Shown here: positions 23,283-32,608 of the stretch, in pieces
How the letters are laid out: the number at the start of each line of letters is the position of its first letter
Numbering within the stretch: the stretch's first letter is position 1
Assembly (NCBI RefSeq): GCF_002161215.1
Contig: NZ_NFMB01000011.1
Location: forward strand, 1-64,000
DNA from: Flavonifractor sp. An10
GTDB taxonomy: Bacteria > Bacillota > Clostridia > Oscillospirales > Oscillospiraceae
Direction: 5' to 3'
Length of the DNA stretch: 64,000 bases
Program-made: the position numbers and the translations under genes
The notes under the pieces: generated by a model
The model's input: the letters and a program-made list of their open reading frames with translations, nothing else
Told to the model about the DNA's origin: nothing
The model's database searches: none

Positions 23283-25475
23283 TCACGCGGCAGCAGGGAG
23301 TGCCTGCGGCTGCATGACTTCCGTATTTTCCATCAAATCGGCCAGCAGCACCTCTGCCAGCAGACGGCCGGCAAGATGCCCGGTGTGAATGATCACACGG
23401 TCTTTCTGCATCTGGATGAATTCCTCCTTCCGCAGCTCACGGCTCCGCTCAGCCAGCTTCAGGTCGCGGCCGGTAAGGCGGGCCGCAATGACCTTCTGCC
23501 ATTTGATCAGGAATTCTGTTGCCTGTTCAATATCTTCATACTGCCGGTCAAACAAAGTGCGCTTCTGACGAACTGTTCCATCTGGTTCAATCTCCAGAGT
23601 ATAGTAGGGATCGTTAGGTTCCTCCGTCCGGCGCAGGAACATGATGAAGCTTTCCCGGCGTTCCATGCGGTCATAGTACCGCTCGCCGGCGCCATCATTG
23701 CCGACACAGTGATGAAGCATGCGCCCCTCCTTGATGATTTCAAAGATGTCTTGGGGCGCAAGCACCGTGTAGTCGTCATCGCTGTAGGCATATTTTTCCT
23801 GCAGTTCCACGCAGATGGCATTAACATGGGGATATTTCGCCGCCATTTTCGACGCCTGCTCTTCCAGGCTCCCGGCTTCACTCTGAAGGACCAGTTCATC
23901 GTGCCGCTGGCGCAGTTTTCGCACACGGTAGACGATCTCATCGCTGGTGTCATAGTGCAGCCGTTCCGCCATAGCAAGATAGTCCTGCCAGGTGGTCAGC
24001 GCCTGCTGGCAGCTGCCATCAAAATACTCTTTTTGCCGCTCCAGATAATTTTTGATCTGCACCAGGCTCATTCGGTCTGCGATAAACACCAGATCCTTGG
24101 CGCTGATCTGTTCCTTTTTGCTCCAGCGCAGCATGTCGTCCGTGATACGCTGTCCGGTCCGCTTCTCAAGCTGCAGCCAGGCCAAAGTTTCTGTGTCTCC
24201 ATCCATCTGCCGCAGGCGGCGGAATTTTGAGGCATCCAGACCCAGAGCGCGGATCAGCCCGGGCTCACTGGGGTTCAGCACCAGCTTCCGCACATTGTCG
24301 CAGTTATGGAAACACTCCTTTGTCAGCCGCTGCAGTCCAGCCTTCCAGATCTGCTCCATCTGGGGAAGCCTTTTCCAGACTGCCAAGTATTTTTCAGGAT
24401 CAGTGATCGGATGGCTTCGTATCCACTCGGCCAAGCCGGTTTGACGAAGTTCTTTTTTCTCCAGGCTGGGCAAAGTCTTTCCATATACCCGGCCGGATTG
24501 ATCACCATAATAAGCGTAATAGCAGGGGCTTCCCGCGATCCAGCGTGTTTCCCGCTGGCAGTACATCCCCCAGTAATAGGAGCGGATTTCGCCGGTGCGG
24601 TCATAAATCGAACGCCGGAACTCATGCCAATAGGGCTCGCTGTGCGGCAGGGTATCCTTTCGGTAGGTCCTGTCCGCCCGGAATTCCCGAACGACAAATC
24701 CATCCCTGCACCGCTGGACCAGATAAGCATAATACTTATCTGTTTGAAAATAGCCTGCGCGCCCCAAAGCCTTGAACATTACGGGATGCCGGCAGCGGGT
24801 GCAGCGCCCTTTTTTGTTGTGGTAGGGATGCCCGGAAATGGGCACCTCCTTCCCGCAGAAGGTGCAGTAGCCTGTTTTAGCGCCACCGCGCTTGTAATGG
24901 TAAAATATAAAATTTTCCCGCACGGCCACCTTGTCGGCCCAGTGCGCCCAATCCTTGGGCAGCTCCGGCACCTGGGCAAGATCCTGGTCCCACGGGTCGG
25001 TAATCCGTTTGTGGCGCCGCTCCAGCTGCTCATCCCGCACATTCCGTTGAAAATCGAGAATGCCGAGGGCGCCACCGCGCTCGCCGGAAAAATAGTCTTG
25101 AACCAGGGCCGCATCTTCCTCGCTGACCCAGCAGGTAGCGTAGTAGTTCCTGCCATGCCATTCCAAACGGTCTAATTTGGCGTCCCGCCATTTTTTCTCC
25201 AAGTGATCGTAGGTCAGAAACTGGCGGTTTTCCTTGTCGAGAAACACCTCATAGACAGGGTTGTTTCCATCCAGCCGCAGATGATCCGGCAGGAAAAAAG
25301 CGGCTTTCAGAATGCCATCCTGCACCAGACAATTCATATATGCGAAATAGGTGCGGGTAGTATAGGTATGGCCGTAATAAGTCGTCTCCTTTTTGGGCTC
25401 GTCCGCCATCGCTGCTTGTTTCATCTCCGGCGATGCCGTCAGCATCGGCATCGCCAGAAGCATGGATTTCTTCAA
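23283..25475 (-). CDS. PcfJ-like protein
   Basis: A 730-residue protein. Residues about 210-240 hold a zinc-ribbon pair (CTFCGKEVPISGHPYHNKKGRCTRC). The C-terminal third has the PcfJ signature: EGRMLHHCVGNDGAGERYY, then IMFLRR...PYYTLEIEPDGTVRQKRT. PcfJ was named from the pCF10 conjugative plasmid and is widespread on plasmids and phages; its biochemical role is not known. The start is TTG 25475 with AGGACGGTGAG upstream, 1 bp after the preceding stop. Confidence 0.8.
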   Translation of the reverse strand: MKKSMLLAMPMLTASPEMKQAAMADEPKKETTYYGHTYTTRTYFAYMNCLVQDGILKAAFFLPDHLRLDGNNPVYEVFLDKENRQFLTYDHLEKKWRDAKLDRLEWHGRNYYATCWVSEEDAALVQDYFSGERGGALGILDFQRNVRDEQLERRHKRITDPWDQDLAQVPELPKDWAHWADKVAVRENFIFYHYKRGGAKTGYCTFCGKEVPISGHPYHNKKGRCTRCRHPVMFKALGRAGYFQTDKYYAYLVQRCRDGFVVREFRADRTYRKDTLPHSEPYWHEFRRSIYDRTGEIRSYYWGMYCQRETRWIAGSPCYYAYYGDQSGRVYGKTLPSLEKKELRQTGLAEWIRSHPITDPEKYLAVWKRLPQMEQIWKAGLQRLTKECFHNCDNVRKLVLNPSEPGLIRALGLDASKFRRLRQMDGDTETLAWLQLEKRTGQRITDDMLRWSKKEQISAKDLVFIADRMSLVQIKNYLERQKEYFDGSCQQALTTWQDYLAMAERLHYDTSDEIVYRVRKLRQRHDELVLQSEAGSLEEQASKMAAKYPHVNAICVELQEKYAYSDDDYTVLAPQDIFEIIKEGRMLHHCVGNDGAGERYYDRMERRESFIMFLRRTEEPNDPYYTLEIEPDGTVRQKRTLFDRQYEDIEQATEFLIKWQKVIAARLTGRDLKLAERSRELRKEEFIQMQKDRVIIHTGHLAGRLLAEVLLADLMENTEVMQPQALPAAA

Positions 25476-25476
25476 A

Positions 25477-26022
25477 TTAACTCACCGTCCTTTTCTCAAG
25501 ATTCGCTCCATACCAGACATCCGGCAGGAGCGTCTTTCCATCAATGGTAGCCACCACGATCTGCTGGATGCTGCCGGTGGCCGGGTCCTCCTTGGCAAAG
25601 GCCAATACATCACCCTTCCGGCAGCCCTTGGCTATGGGGTCGGCGCCGCGGACGACCGCATAACCACCCCGCGCTTCAGCCCTGTCCTTCCGAACATGCT
25701 TGTTCCACTTCCGCTTGGGGTGGTCTGCCATAAAGGCGAGGCCGTGGAGAAACAGTTCTTCTTTCGTCAGCCGTTTGAGGACCGTCAGCTCGGTGCAGGA
25801 GATCTTGGAATCCACCTCGTCCTCATCGATGTCCCCGCCGGCGTTGACGATGTAATATTCCGAATGGTCTACATCGCCATAATAGCTCAGGCAGTCTAAC
25901 GGGTCCTCCGCACAATGGAATCCATTTTGGCGGCAGTTGGCCTTTTCCGTCACATTGAGGCCCATCTGAAACTGATAGTCAATGCAGATCATGCCGGGCC
26001 GAAAACCTTTATACGCAATCAT
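25477..26022 (-). CDS. DUF7666-like protein
   Basis: A 181-residue protein beginning MIAYKGFRPGMICIDYQFQ, with CRQNGFHCAEDPLDCLSYYG and EYYIVNAGGDIDEDEVDSKISCTELTVL. This follows the pattern of a small phage/plasmid family (KGF..., GFH..., SKI). Function unknown. It lies between the PcfK-like and PcfJ genes. Confidence 0.6.
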   Translation of the reverse strand: MIAYKGFRPGMICIDYQFQMGLNVTEKANCRQNGFHCAEDPLDCLSYYGDVDHSEYYIVNAGGDIDEDEVDSKISCTELTVLKRLTKEELFLHGLAFMADHPKRKWNKHVRKDRAEARGGYAVVRGADPIAKGCRKGDVLAFAKEDPATGSIQQIVVATIDGKTLLPDVWYGANLEKRTVS

Positions 26023-26033
26023 ACGCTGCCTCC

Positions 26034-27008
26034 TCAGCCGGCCTTTGCCATGCCAAAATCCATCAGGGACATCTGGCCGTCAGCAGCAGGCTTCTTTTCC
26101 GGCGCCGGCTTGGGCTCAGGCTTTTTCTTCTCGGCAGGCTTTTTCTCGGCTTTCTTTTTCTTGGAGGATTTCACGGAAGACTTGCCATAGTAGGGGCGGG
26201 GGACAAACTTTTCTTCCTGCTCCTGGTCCTCTTTGGCGTCCGGATCGCGGAAATAGTCCTCCGACCACTGATAGCACAGGTCATCCGGAATATCGCAGCC
26301 ATACCCCTGGCTGCCCTGGCCCGGCTGGATGCCGTTTGCTTTCAATTCGTCCTGGATGTACTCCCATGCCTTGCGGCTGATGTACTGGAAGCAGTGAACC
26401 ATTGTTTTCTTCGGGTGCATGGTGAGGCGGGCAAAGGCCGGATCTTCCAGGCACTTGGTCTGGATATACTCCGACACGCACTCCTTCATATTGCGCCGGG
26501 TCAGCTTTTCCACATCGCCGCTGACCCGCTGCATGGAAGCAGCCACCACCTCATCGTCGCTCATGGCGGCCAAGCGGTCCATCTGCTCCTGCAGGGCCTT
26601 CTTCTTTTCCGCCTGTTTCGCCTCCCACTCAGCCTTCCGTTTGGCTTCGGCGGCCTCATGCTCGGCACGTCGCTGTTCCTCGTCAGCGTCCGCATTGGAG
26701 GCATCGGCCTTGGCAGGCTCCGCCTGACCCTCATCGGCATTGTCCTCCTCATCGGTTTTTTCTGCGGGAGACTCAGCCTCGTCAGGCTGTTCCAGCTCTT
26801 CCGGGGCCTCATCCAAATCTCCGTCGTCCTCAAAAGCAGGCTGCGGCGCCGGCTCTGCGGCAGGCGGTACGGGCTGACGGTCAGCCGGCGGCACCGGCAG
26901 CTCGTCAAAGTTCTCCCCGTCCTCAAAAGCGCACTCGCGGGTGAGCGAGGCGGCAGACGGTTTGCGGCCTTCCTGCATATCCAGCGACATTTCCGAAAAA
27001 TATCCCAT
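26034..27008 (-). CDS. PcfK/AcrIIA9-like protein with disordered N-terminus
   Basis: A 324-residue protein in three parts. Residues 1-120 are acidic, Pro/Ala/Glu-rich and probably disordered. A charged coiled coil (EQRRAEHEAAEAKRKAEWEA) follows, and then a folded domain from about residue 150 with the PcfK/AcrIIA9 pattern: FARLTMHPKKTMVHCFQYISRKAWEYI, GCDIPDDLCYQWSEDYFRD. The tail is Lys/Pro-rich and ends in QMSLMDFG (312-319), resembling a sliding-clamp-binding peptide. ATG 27008 follows GGAAAGGAG. AcrIIA9 homologues inhibit Cas9, but most PcfK-like proteins are untested. Confidence 0.6.
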   Translation of the reverse strand: MGYFSEMSLDMQEGRKPSAASLTRECAFEDGENFDELPVPPADRQPVPPAAEPAPQPAFEDDGDLDEAPEELEQPDEAESPAEKTDEEDNADEGQAEPAKADASNADADEEQRRAEHEAAEAKRKAEWEAKQAEKKKALQEQMDRLAAMSDDEVVAASMQRVSGDVEKLTRRNMKECVSEYIQTKCLEDPAFARLTMHPKKTMVHCFQYISRKAWEYIQDELKANGIQPGQGSQGYGCDIPDDLCYQWSEDYFRDPDAKEDQEQEEKFVPRPYYGKSSVKSSKKKKAEKKPAEKKKPEPKPAPEKKPAADGQMSLMDFGMAKAG

Positions 27009-27033
27009 AATAAACTCCTTTCCGTTGACAAAA

Positions 27034-27069
27034 ATGGCATGGATCAGGATAAAACCTGTTCCATGCCAT
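27034..27069 (-). terminator. Strong interrupted hairpin
   Basis: ATGGCATGGA pairs with TCCATGCCAT with an inner CAGG/CCTG stem, followed leftward by TTTTTGTC. A good Rho-independent terminator upstream of the PcfK-like gene, so the downstream part may need readthrough or its own promoter. Confidence 0.7.
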
Positions 27070-27081
27070 CGTTTACCTGTG

Positions 27082-27333
27082 TCACAGCACATAGAGTAGT
27101 GTGCTGAAGCTGTCGAAACAGTAACATACCACATTGGGATACTGCTCCGACCACTTTTTGATCCTGTCCTGCACCTCCTGGGCTTTCCGCTGGGCCGGGC
27201 CATTCCACGGCGGCGGGACCGTCACCGTAAAATATCCCTTATCCGTGCGGGGCCGCACATCAGCGTTCAGATGGGCGCATTGCTCCAGAAGCGCCAGAAG
27301 TTGCCCTCTCTTCGTCTCATTTACAACAACCAT
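27082..27333 (-). CDS. Small uncharacterised protein (83 aa)
   Basis: MVVVNETKRGQLLALLEQCAHLNADVRPRT, then KGYFTVTVPPPWNGPAQRKAQEVQDRIKKW. It resembles a small alpha/beta protein; no family recognised. GAGG precedes ATG 27333, ten bases after the primase stop. Confidence 0.55.
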   Translation of the reverse strand: MVVVNETKRGQLLALLEQCAHLNADVRPRTDKGYFTVTVPPPWNGPAQRKAQEVQDRIKKWSEQYPNVVCYCFDSFSTLLYVL

Positions 27334-27343
27334 TGAAGCCTCT

Positions 27344-29122
27344 TTATGTCCCTTCTTTGATGTCCTTTTTGGCAAGCATGGGGGAAAACTTGACCTGCGG
27401 AAATTCATGCTCCCCATTGACATAGTAGTAGATCCTTCGTGGAGAATGGTCCAGTTCTACCACATCAGAGAGCGCCATTGGCCGCCCGTGGCAGCCCTCC
27501 GGCAGTTCCTCCCGGCAGTCAGCAAACAGGCGCTTCAAAATCTCTGCGTCGCTCTGTTCCACCGGGCAGTAGACTTCGCCAGACCCGGCCATGCGGTACA
27601 TGGCGGCGGGCGGCTGTTCATAGCCGGCCTTTTGCAGCGCCGCAAGTTCCTTGAAAGCAAATGGGATCGCTTTTTGCTCGTCCAGTTCCAACTGATAGAG
27701 CACAAATCTCTGTTTCCGCCGCTGGGGTTCCAGCAGGGTGCCGAGGGCATCCCTGCCTTGCCGCAGGAAAGTTTCATGTTCCTCTCTGGTCAAACCAAGA
27801 TACTCCGTCAGGCAGGTTTTGTTTTCAGCCAAGTGCTGCCATAGTTCGATGCAGTCCTCAATATGCGCCAGTTCACACAAACCGCGGAGGTACTGCGCCT
27901 TAAAACTAAGTCTATCGATCTCCTTTCTCCGTTGATTTTCCCGGCGAAGTGCCAGCTGCCAATCGTCAAATCCCTTATAGTTGGGATTCCAGGTCAGCCT
28001 CCGGCAGTTCATGCCATACTTCCGGGCCGTCAGATAAATTTTCGACGCCCCGGCCATCGTCATTTGATTGTTGTACTTGTCCATATCGTGGGCTTCAATG
28101 ATTTCCTCCGTGCCGTTCTGCGCCAAAAGGGCAAACAACGGGTCCAGCGGGCTGGTGTTGTTGGCCCCGGCAATCGCGGCAAAGGTGCGCCCGGTCAGAC
28201 AATGGGAAATATCTGCTTTCAGCAGCCCCTCGATCACATAGACCACCCGGGCGGATGGGTCACCGATCAGATGTACCGGGCTGCCGGAGCCTGTCCCGTC
28301 TGTCTTTGAGGAAGAGGAAAACCAGATGTACTTGGCCCCCGGTTTCTCCGGCGGGTCATCCTTGTGTTTCAGCGGTACATCCAGCATGATCTGAAATCCC
28401 TGAAGCCGGCCGTCAAAGCCTATGGCGGGAATCAGGATGCCGGAGGTCTTCTTATAAAATGCCATTGTCCAGTGGCCGCTGTCGTCCCGGTAAAATCCGG
28501 GTACGCCCTGCACCCTGCATCCCTGCCTGATCAGCCGGTCCGTGATAGAGCGGCATAAGAAGGGCGGCGGGGTACTCTTAAAGCCCAGCGCCTCGATTTG
28601 TTCATCAGACAGCCCACGCTTTGGTGAACGCAGATGTTCCCGATGTGCCGGCCGCAGCGTAAGCTGGGCCAGCAGGAGGGATAGCGTCTGATGGATCTCG
28701 GCCGGGCTGGCTTTGTCCGACTGCGGCACAGTTTTTCGCTCGGAAGAAGAATAACCTGCAGCGGCCGCCCGGGCCCCCGAAGATGGGGACCCGGTGCTGA
28801 CCGGCTGCTGTTGGGCTTCATTCCCGGAGCGTGCGTGTTCCTCGTGGGTATTGTCACACAGAGCTTCTGCAATTTCCCAATAAGCGTCAGAGGTCGTCGT
28901 GTGATTCAATTTTGCATATAGCGCCAGCATTCCGCCATGTTCGTCGCAGTGATTGCACCGCCAGACATTTTTGACGAAATTGACATTCATCCGCCCGCGG
29001 CGGTCACCGCAGAACGGGCAGTCCACATAGACGCTGTTTGCCTGCTGGCGCCTGACCCGCAGGTGCAGCAGTTCCACAACTTCCATGATACCGAAGGGAA
29101 ATTCATCCGGGTACGAGCCCAT
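27344..29122 (-). CDS. DnaG-like primase (CHC2 zinc finger + Toprim)
   Basis: A 592-residue protein. The N-terminal zinc finger CPFC...CNHC (Cys35, 38, 56, 59) is the CHC2-type finger of primases. After a linker, residues about 290-400 carry a Toprim-like core: VVYVIEGLLKADI, then EIIEAHDMDKYNN with the acidic DMD. It probably lays primers for element replication. The C-terminal 200 residues match no helicase domain that I can see. GGGAGG precedes the ATG. Confidence 0.75.
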   Translation of the reverse strand: MGSYPDEFPFGIMEVVELLHLRVRRQQANSVYVDCPFCGDRRGRMNVNFVKNVWRCNHCDEHGGMLALYAKLNHTTTSDAYWEIAEALCDNTHEEHARSGNEAQQQPVSTGSPSSGARAAAAGYSSSERKTVPQSDKASPAEIHQTLSLLLAQLTLRPAHREHLRSPKRGLSDEQIEALGFKSTPPPFLCRSITDRLIRQGCRVQGVPGFYRDDSGHWTMAFYKKTSGILIPAIGFDGRLQGFQIMLDVPLKHKDDPPEKPGAKYIWFSSSSKTDGTGSGSPVHLIGDPSARVVYVIEGLLKADISHCLTGRTFAAIAGANNTSPLDPLFALLAQNGTEEIIEAHDMDKYNNQMTMAGASKIYLTARKYGMNCRRLTWNPNYKGFDDWQLALRRENQRRKEIDRLSFKAQYLRGLCELAHIEDCIELWQHLAENKTCLTEYLGLTREEHETFLRQGRDALGTLLEPQRRKQRFVLYQLELDEQKAIPFAFKELAALQKAGYEQPPAAMYRMAGSGEVYCPVEQSDAEILKRLFADCREELPEGCHGRPMALSDVVELDHSPRRIYYYVNGEHEFPQVKFSPMLAKKDIKEGT

Positions 29123-29160
29123 CTGTCATTCCTCCCTTCATGCCCTCGCCGGGGGCCATA

Positions 29161-30249
29161 TCAGCCGGCCTTTTGAAGCGAATTCAAAACCAGCTGGGCG
29201 GCAGCGCGGACCATGTTGTTTTTGCTTTTGCCCGGGATCAAGTAATACCGCAGGTTGACAGGCCGCTTCTCGGCCACCTGGGCAATCGTCATGCCCTTGC
29301 AGATGCCATCGTCTACGATGACCTGCTGGGCCTGTTCCAGCGTCATGACCTGCAGAATATCCTCCATAGGCGTGTCCTTCGTGTAAGAGGGGGTATCCAC
29401 CGCAGTATCCGCCGCCCCGGCAGCGTCATCTTCGGGCTGCATAGGCTCGGCGGCAGGTTCGGATTCCTCCGTGTGCTGGACCGGCAGCTCCGTTACATTG
29501 CCGCGGACGGGCAATTCATCCGCCTGCTCATTTTCAGCCGCCGGCTGTTCCGTCTTTGGCGAAGCGTCAACCGGGAGCGTATCGAATTTCTTCGCCGGCT
29601 CCACCGGCAGGTGCTGCTTCACCGGTTCCGAAGCAGTGTTTTCCTTCGACGGGGCCGTTGTCGCTGTTGCCGCCTTTTCGCCCTCAAACGCCCTCTGCGG
29701 CGTTTCAACGGGGCTGGCAGGGGATTTCCCCTCGGCAGGCTCATCGGCCCTCTGAGGGGCGCTGTGGGGCTCCTGCGGCGGTGCCGTGCATTCCGCCGGC
29801 CCGGCAGGCGGTTCTGCGGCCTTTTTGACAGACGCTCCGGCGCTTTTCTCCATCAGATCGGCCTGGGCGCCGGCGCTGATCAGCTGGATGCCAAAACCGG
29901 CGTCCGTAAGGGCCTGGCTCAGCGCCTCATTTTGGGCGGCTTTCACGAAGTCGCGGCTGTCCTGGGTAGTCTGCTGGGCCGTGCTCATACTGAACGGCTC
30001 CGCGTCACTGCGGTCCAGGAATACCTTGGCCTCAAAAATCGCCATCTGCTCCGTGATCCGCAGCGCCGTCAGACGCATACGGCCGTTGGGATGGGCCATG
30101 CGGAACCAGAGTTTCTGGTAAGGCAGGTCCAGCTTCAGGGTGTCCTTGGTGCGGCGGAGGAACTTGAGCGGGTCAAAGCCCGGCACCTTGTTCAGTTCAG
30201 CGGCCGCAGGCACAGTTTCGTACATCGTTTTCGCATTGCTGTCGTTCAT
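29161..30249 (-). CDS. Candidate single-strand annealing (Erf/Rad52-like) protein
   Basis: A 362-residue protein. The N-terminal domain (residues about 15-130) has PGFDPLKFLRR, KLDLPYQKLWFRMAHPNGRMRLTALRITEQMAIFEAKVFLD and DFVKAAQNEALSQALTDAGFGIQL. This last pattern (paired alanine-rich helix ending AGFG) is like Erf/Rad52-type annealing proteins. A long acidic, proline-rich, probably disordered middle follows, and then a C-terminal helical domain. With the exonuclease and helicase genes next to it, it would make a recombination set. AAGGAG precedes ATG 30249. Family call tentative. Confidence 0.4.
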   Translation of the reverse strand: MNDSNAKTMYETVPAAAELNKVPGFDPLKFLRRTKDTLKLDLPYQKLWFRMAHPNGRMRLTALRITEQMAIFEAKVFLDRSDAEPFSMSTAQQTTQDSRDFVKAAQNEALSQALTDAGFGIQLISAGAQADLMEKSAGASVKKAAEPPAGPAECTAPPQEPHSAPQRADEPAEGKSPASPVETPQRAFEGEKAATATTAPSKENTASEPVKQHLPVEPAKKFDTLPVDASPKTEQPAAENEQADELPVRGNVTELPVQHTEESEPAAEPMQPEDDAAGAADTAVDTPSYTKDTPMEDILQVMTLEQAQQVIVDDGICKGMTIAQVAEKRPVNLRYYLIPGKSKNNMVRAAAQLVLNSLQKAG

Positions 30250-30317
30250 GTCATATACTCCTTCCTGTGTAATAAATAGGAGACGCGGGGCAATTTTCTG
30301 CACCTTGCGCCTCTTTT

Positions 30318-32591
30318 TTAACCAGCGTATTTCAGTTCTTCTTCCAGAGCCGCCGGGACCGGGATTCCGGCCCGCTTGGCATAGGCCTTATAGTACATGC
30401 CGATGCGCTTGCCCAGAAGCGTATTCCTCTTGACGATTTCATTCCGGTGGATCGCCATAAACAGCACCTGCTTTTGGCCGATCAGCACCACGCGCTTTTT
30501 GGCCCGGGTGATGCCGGTATAGAGCAGGTTGCGGTAGAGCATGACGGTGTGCGCTTTCAAAAGCGGCATGATGACCGTTTCATACTCAGAGCCCATTGCC
30601 TTGTGGATGGTGGTGGCGTAGGCTAGGTCCAGATTGACCATATCCTCTACGCTGTATTCCAGCTCTCGGCCCACACCGAAATCCAGGCCGACGCGCTTGC
30701 CATCTTCATCGTCTTTGATATAGCGGATAAATCCCAGGTCGCCGTTGGACACCTTGGCGGTGTTTTTGGTCTGCATGATCCGGTCGTTGACCCGGAACAC
30801 TTTGACGCCGATCTTGATTTCTTCCTCGGCAGAGCGGAACGGGTTGACCACCTCGCGGATGGCCTCGTTGAGTTGTTCCGCCGACGCAGCGCCTTCCGAA
30901 CGGAAGGGAGACAAAATCTGCACCCGGTCGATGCCGCTTTCCGCGATTTCCCGGCAGTAACGGGCGATGATCCGCTCCGCAGCCTCCGCCTGGTTATCGC
31001 TTGCCATAAATACAAAGTCCGGCCCAAAGTACAGCTTGGTGTTGCCCTCGTTGATAAACTTGGCGTTATAAGCGATCAGGCTGTCCTTGGACTGACGGAA
31101 GATCTGGTCCAGCACCGTGACGGGAATCAAGCCACAGTCGATCAGTTCGCGGAACACAGTCCCGGCGCCCACACTGGGGAGCTGGTCGGGGTCGCCCACG
31201 AGAACGACACGGGCCCCATCCTTGATGCGGGAGAAAAATTTGTCTGCCAACCACATATCCACCATAGAAAACTCGTCCACAATGATCAGGTCCGCCGACA
31301 ACGGCTCCTGCTGTCTGCTGCGGTTGGCGTCATCTTCTTCACTGCCGAGGCCCAGGCCGCTGTGGAGCGTCCGCGCCTTGTCAAAGCCAGTGCTTTCCGC
31401 CATACGACGGCTGGCACGGCCGGTCGGCGCCATCAGAACGATTTCACCTTTCGGGTGCAGGCGGCGATAAACTTCCAAAATGGTCTTGAGCACCGTTGTC
31501 TTGCCGGTGCCGGGAGAACCAGTGATAATGGACAGGCTGTGGCGGTAAGCCGCGTAGACCGCTGCCTCCTGTTTGGAAGACAGCACCAGCCCCATTTCAC
31601 GCTTGACCTGCTCCAGCGCCTGCTCAATGCGCTCCGGCGCAGACGGCTCTATCAGCCGCATGGCAATACGCCGGGCCGTTTCATCTTCCTGTGCGAATGT
31701 GCGGGGCAGGTAGATGTTATCTTTGACGGATACCACCTCGCCATGAAGGATCATGTCCTGAAGCACATCCGCGACCTCCTGTTCATGAAGCCGGAGAGAC
31801 GGGACGGGGATCTTTGTGTTGAGAAGCCGAAGAGCCTCCTTCCGCAAAGTTTCACCAGGCAGGAACAAATGTCCTTTGCCGCCCTTGCTGTCCTCCAGCG
31901 CCCAGAACAGCGCGCCTTTGACCCGCATGGGGTCATGCAGGTCGCCGCCGTTTTTCTGAACGATGGCATCTACCCGGAGAAATCCAAAACCGGACACCTG
32001 GCACAGTTCAAAGGGACTCCTTTTCAAGATGTCCACGCTGGCGGGCCCGAAGTGCTGGTAGATCTTCAGGGCCGTTTTCGGCGTGATCTTGAATGGGGAG
32101 AGCAGCGTCATCAGGTCTTGGAGCATCCGGCTCTCCGCATACGAGGTTTTGATATCCTCCAGCTTGCTTTCCGTAATGCCCTTGACCTCCAGCAGCCGCT
32201 CGGGATGGTTTTGCAGAATATCCAGCGTTTCCACGCCAAACCGGGAGACGATCTGCGCGGCAGTCGCCGGCCCAATACCTTTGATGAGGCCGGAGGCCAG
32301 ATAGCCTTCCACGCCGTCCTTGGTCTTGGGAACGATCTCGCGCCACTGTTCCACCTGAAGCTGCACACCATATTTGCCCTTTGTCCATTCGCCGTCCAGT
32401 TCCAGCTCTACCGCGTCCGTGCGGGGCAGTTCATAGCCCGTCGCAACAAAGCGGATCAGATGATCTCTGTACCGGCGGGTGGAACGGGCCTCCTGGGGCA
32501 CCTCCTTATCAGCGGTCTTTACGCTGATGATGCAGAACTTGTTCACCGGGTTGTGGTAGATCGTCCCGTCATAAGTTCCTCTATGGATCAC
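30318..32591 (-). CDS. RecD2-like ATP-dependent DNA helicase
   Basis: A 757-residue SF1B helicase. N-terminal OB-like region, helix-hairpin-helix segments (SGLIKGIGPATAAQIVSRFG, LLEVKGITESKL), then motif I GSPGTGKTT (358-366), DEFSMVD (motif II), GDPDQLPSVG (motif III) and late motif VI (YTGITRAKKRV). RecD2 enzymes unwind DNA 5' to 3' outside RecBCD. It lies between the annealing-protein gene and the YqaJ-type nuclease gene and is likely part of the element's replication/recombination set. Confidence 0.9.
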   Translation of the reverse strand: MIHRGTYDGTIYHNPVNKFCIISVKTADKEVPQEARSTRRYRDHLIRFVATGYELPRTDAVELELDGEWTKGKYGVQLQVEQWREIVPKTKDGVEGYLASGLIKGIGPATAAQIVSRFGVETLDILQNHPERLLEVKGITESKLEDIKTSYAESRMLQDLMTLLSPFKITPKTALKIYQHFGPASVDILKRSPFELCQVSGFGFLRVDAIVQKNGGDLHDPMRVKGALFWALEDSKGGKGHLFLPGETLRKEALRLLNTKIPVPSLRLHEQEVADVLQDMILHGEVVSVKDNIYLPRTFAQEDETARRIAMRLIEPSAPERIEQALEQVKREMGLVLSSKQEAAVYAAYRHSLSIITGSPGTGKTTVLKTILEVYRRLHPKGEIVLMAPTGRASRRMAESTGFDKARTLHSGLGLGSEEDDANRSRQQEPLSADLIIVDEFSMVDMWLADKFFSRIKDGARVVLVGDPDQLPSVGAGTVFRELIDCGLIPVTVLDQIFRQSKDSLIAYNAKFINEGNTKLYFGPDFVFMASDNQAEAAERIIARYCREIAESGIDRVQILSPFRSEGAASAEQLNEAIREVVNPFRSAEEEIKIGVKVFRVNDRIMQTKNTAKVSNGDLGFIRYIKDDEDGKRVGLDFGVGRELEYSVEDMVNLDLAYATTIHKAMGSEYETVIMPLLKAHTVMLYRNLLYTGITRAKKRVVLIGQKQVLFMAIHRNEIVKRNTLLGKRIGMYYKAYAKRAGIPVPAALEEELKYAG

Positions 32592-32608
32592 TTCTTTTTT
32601 CCCTCCTT

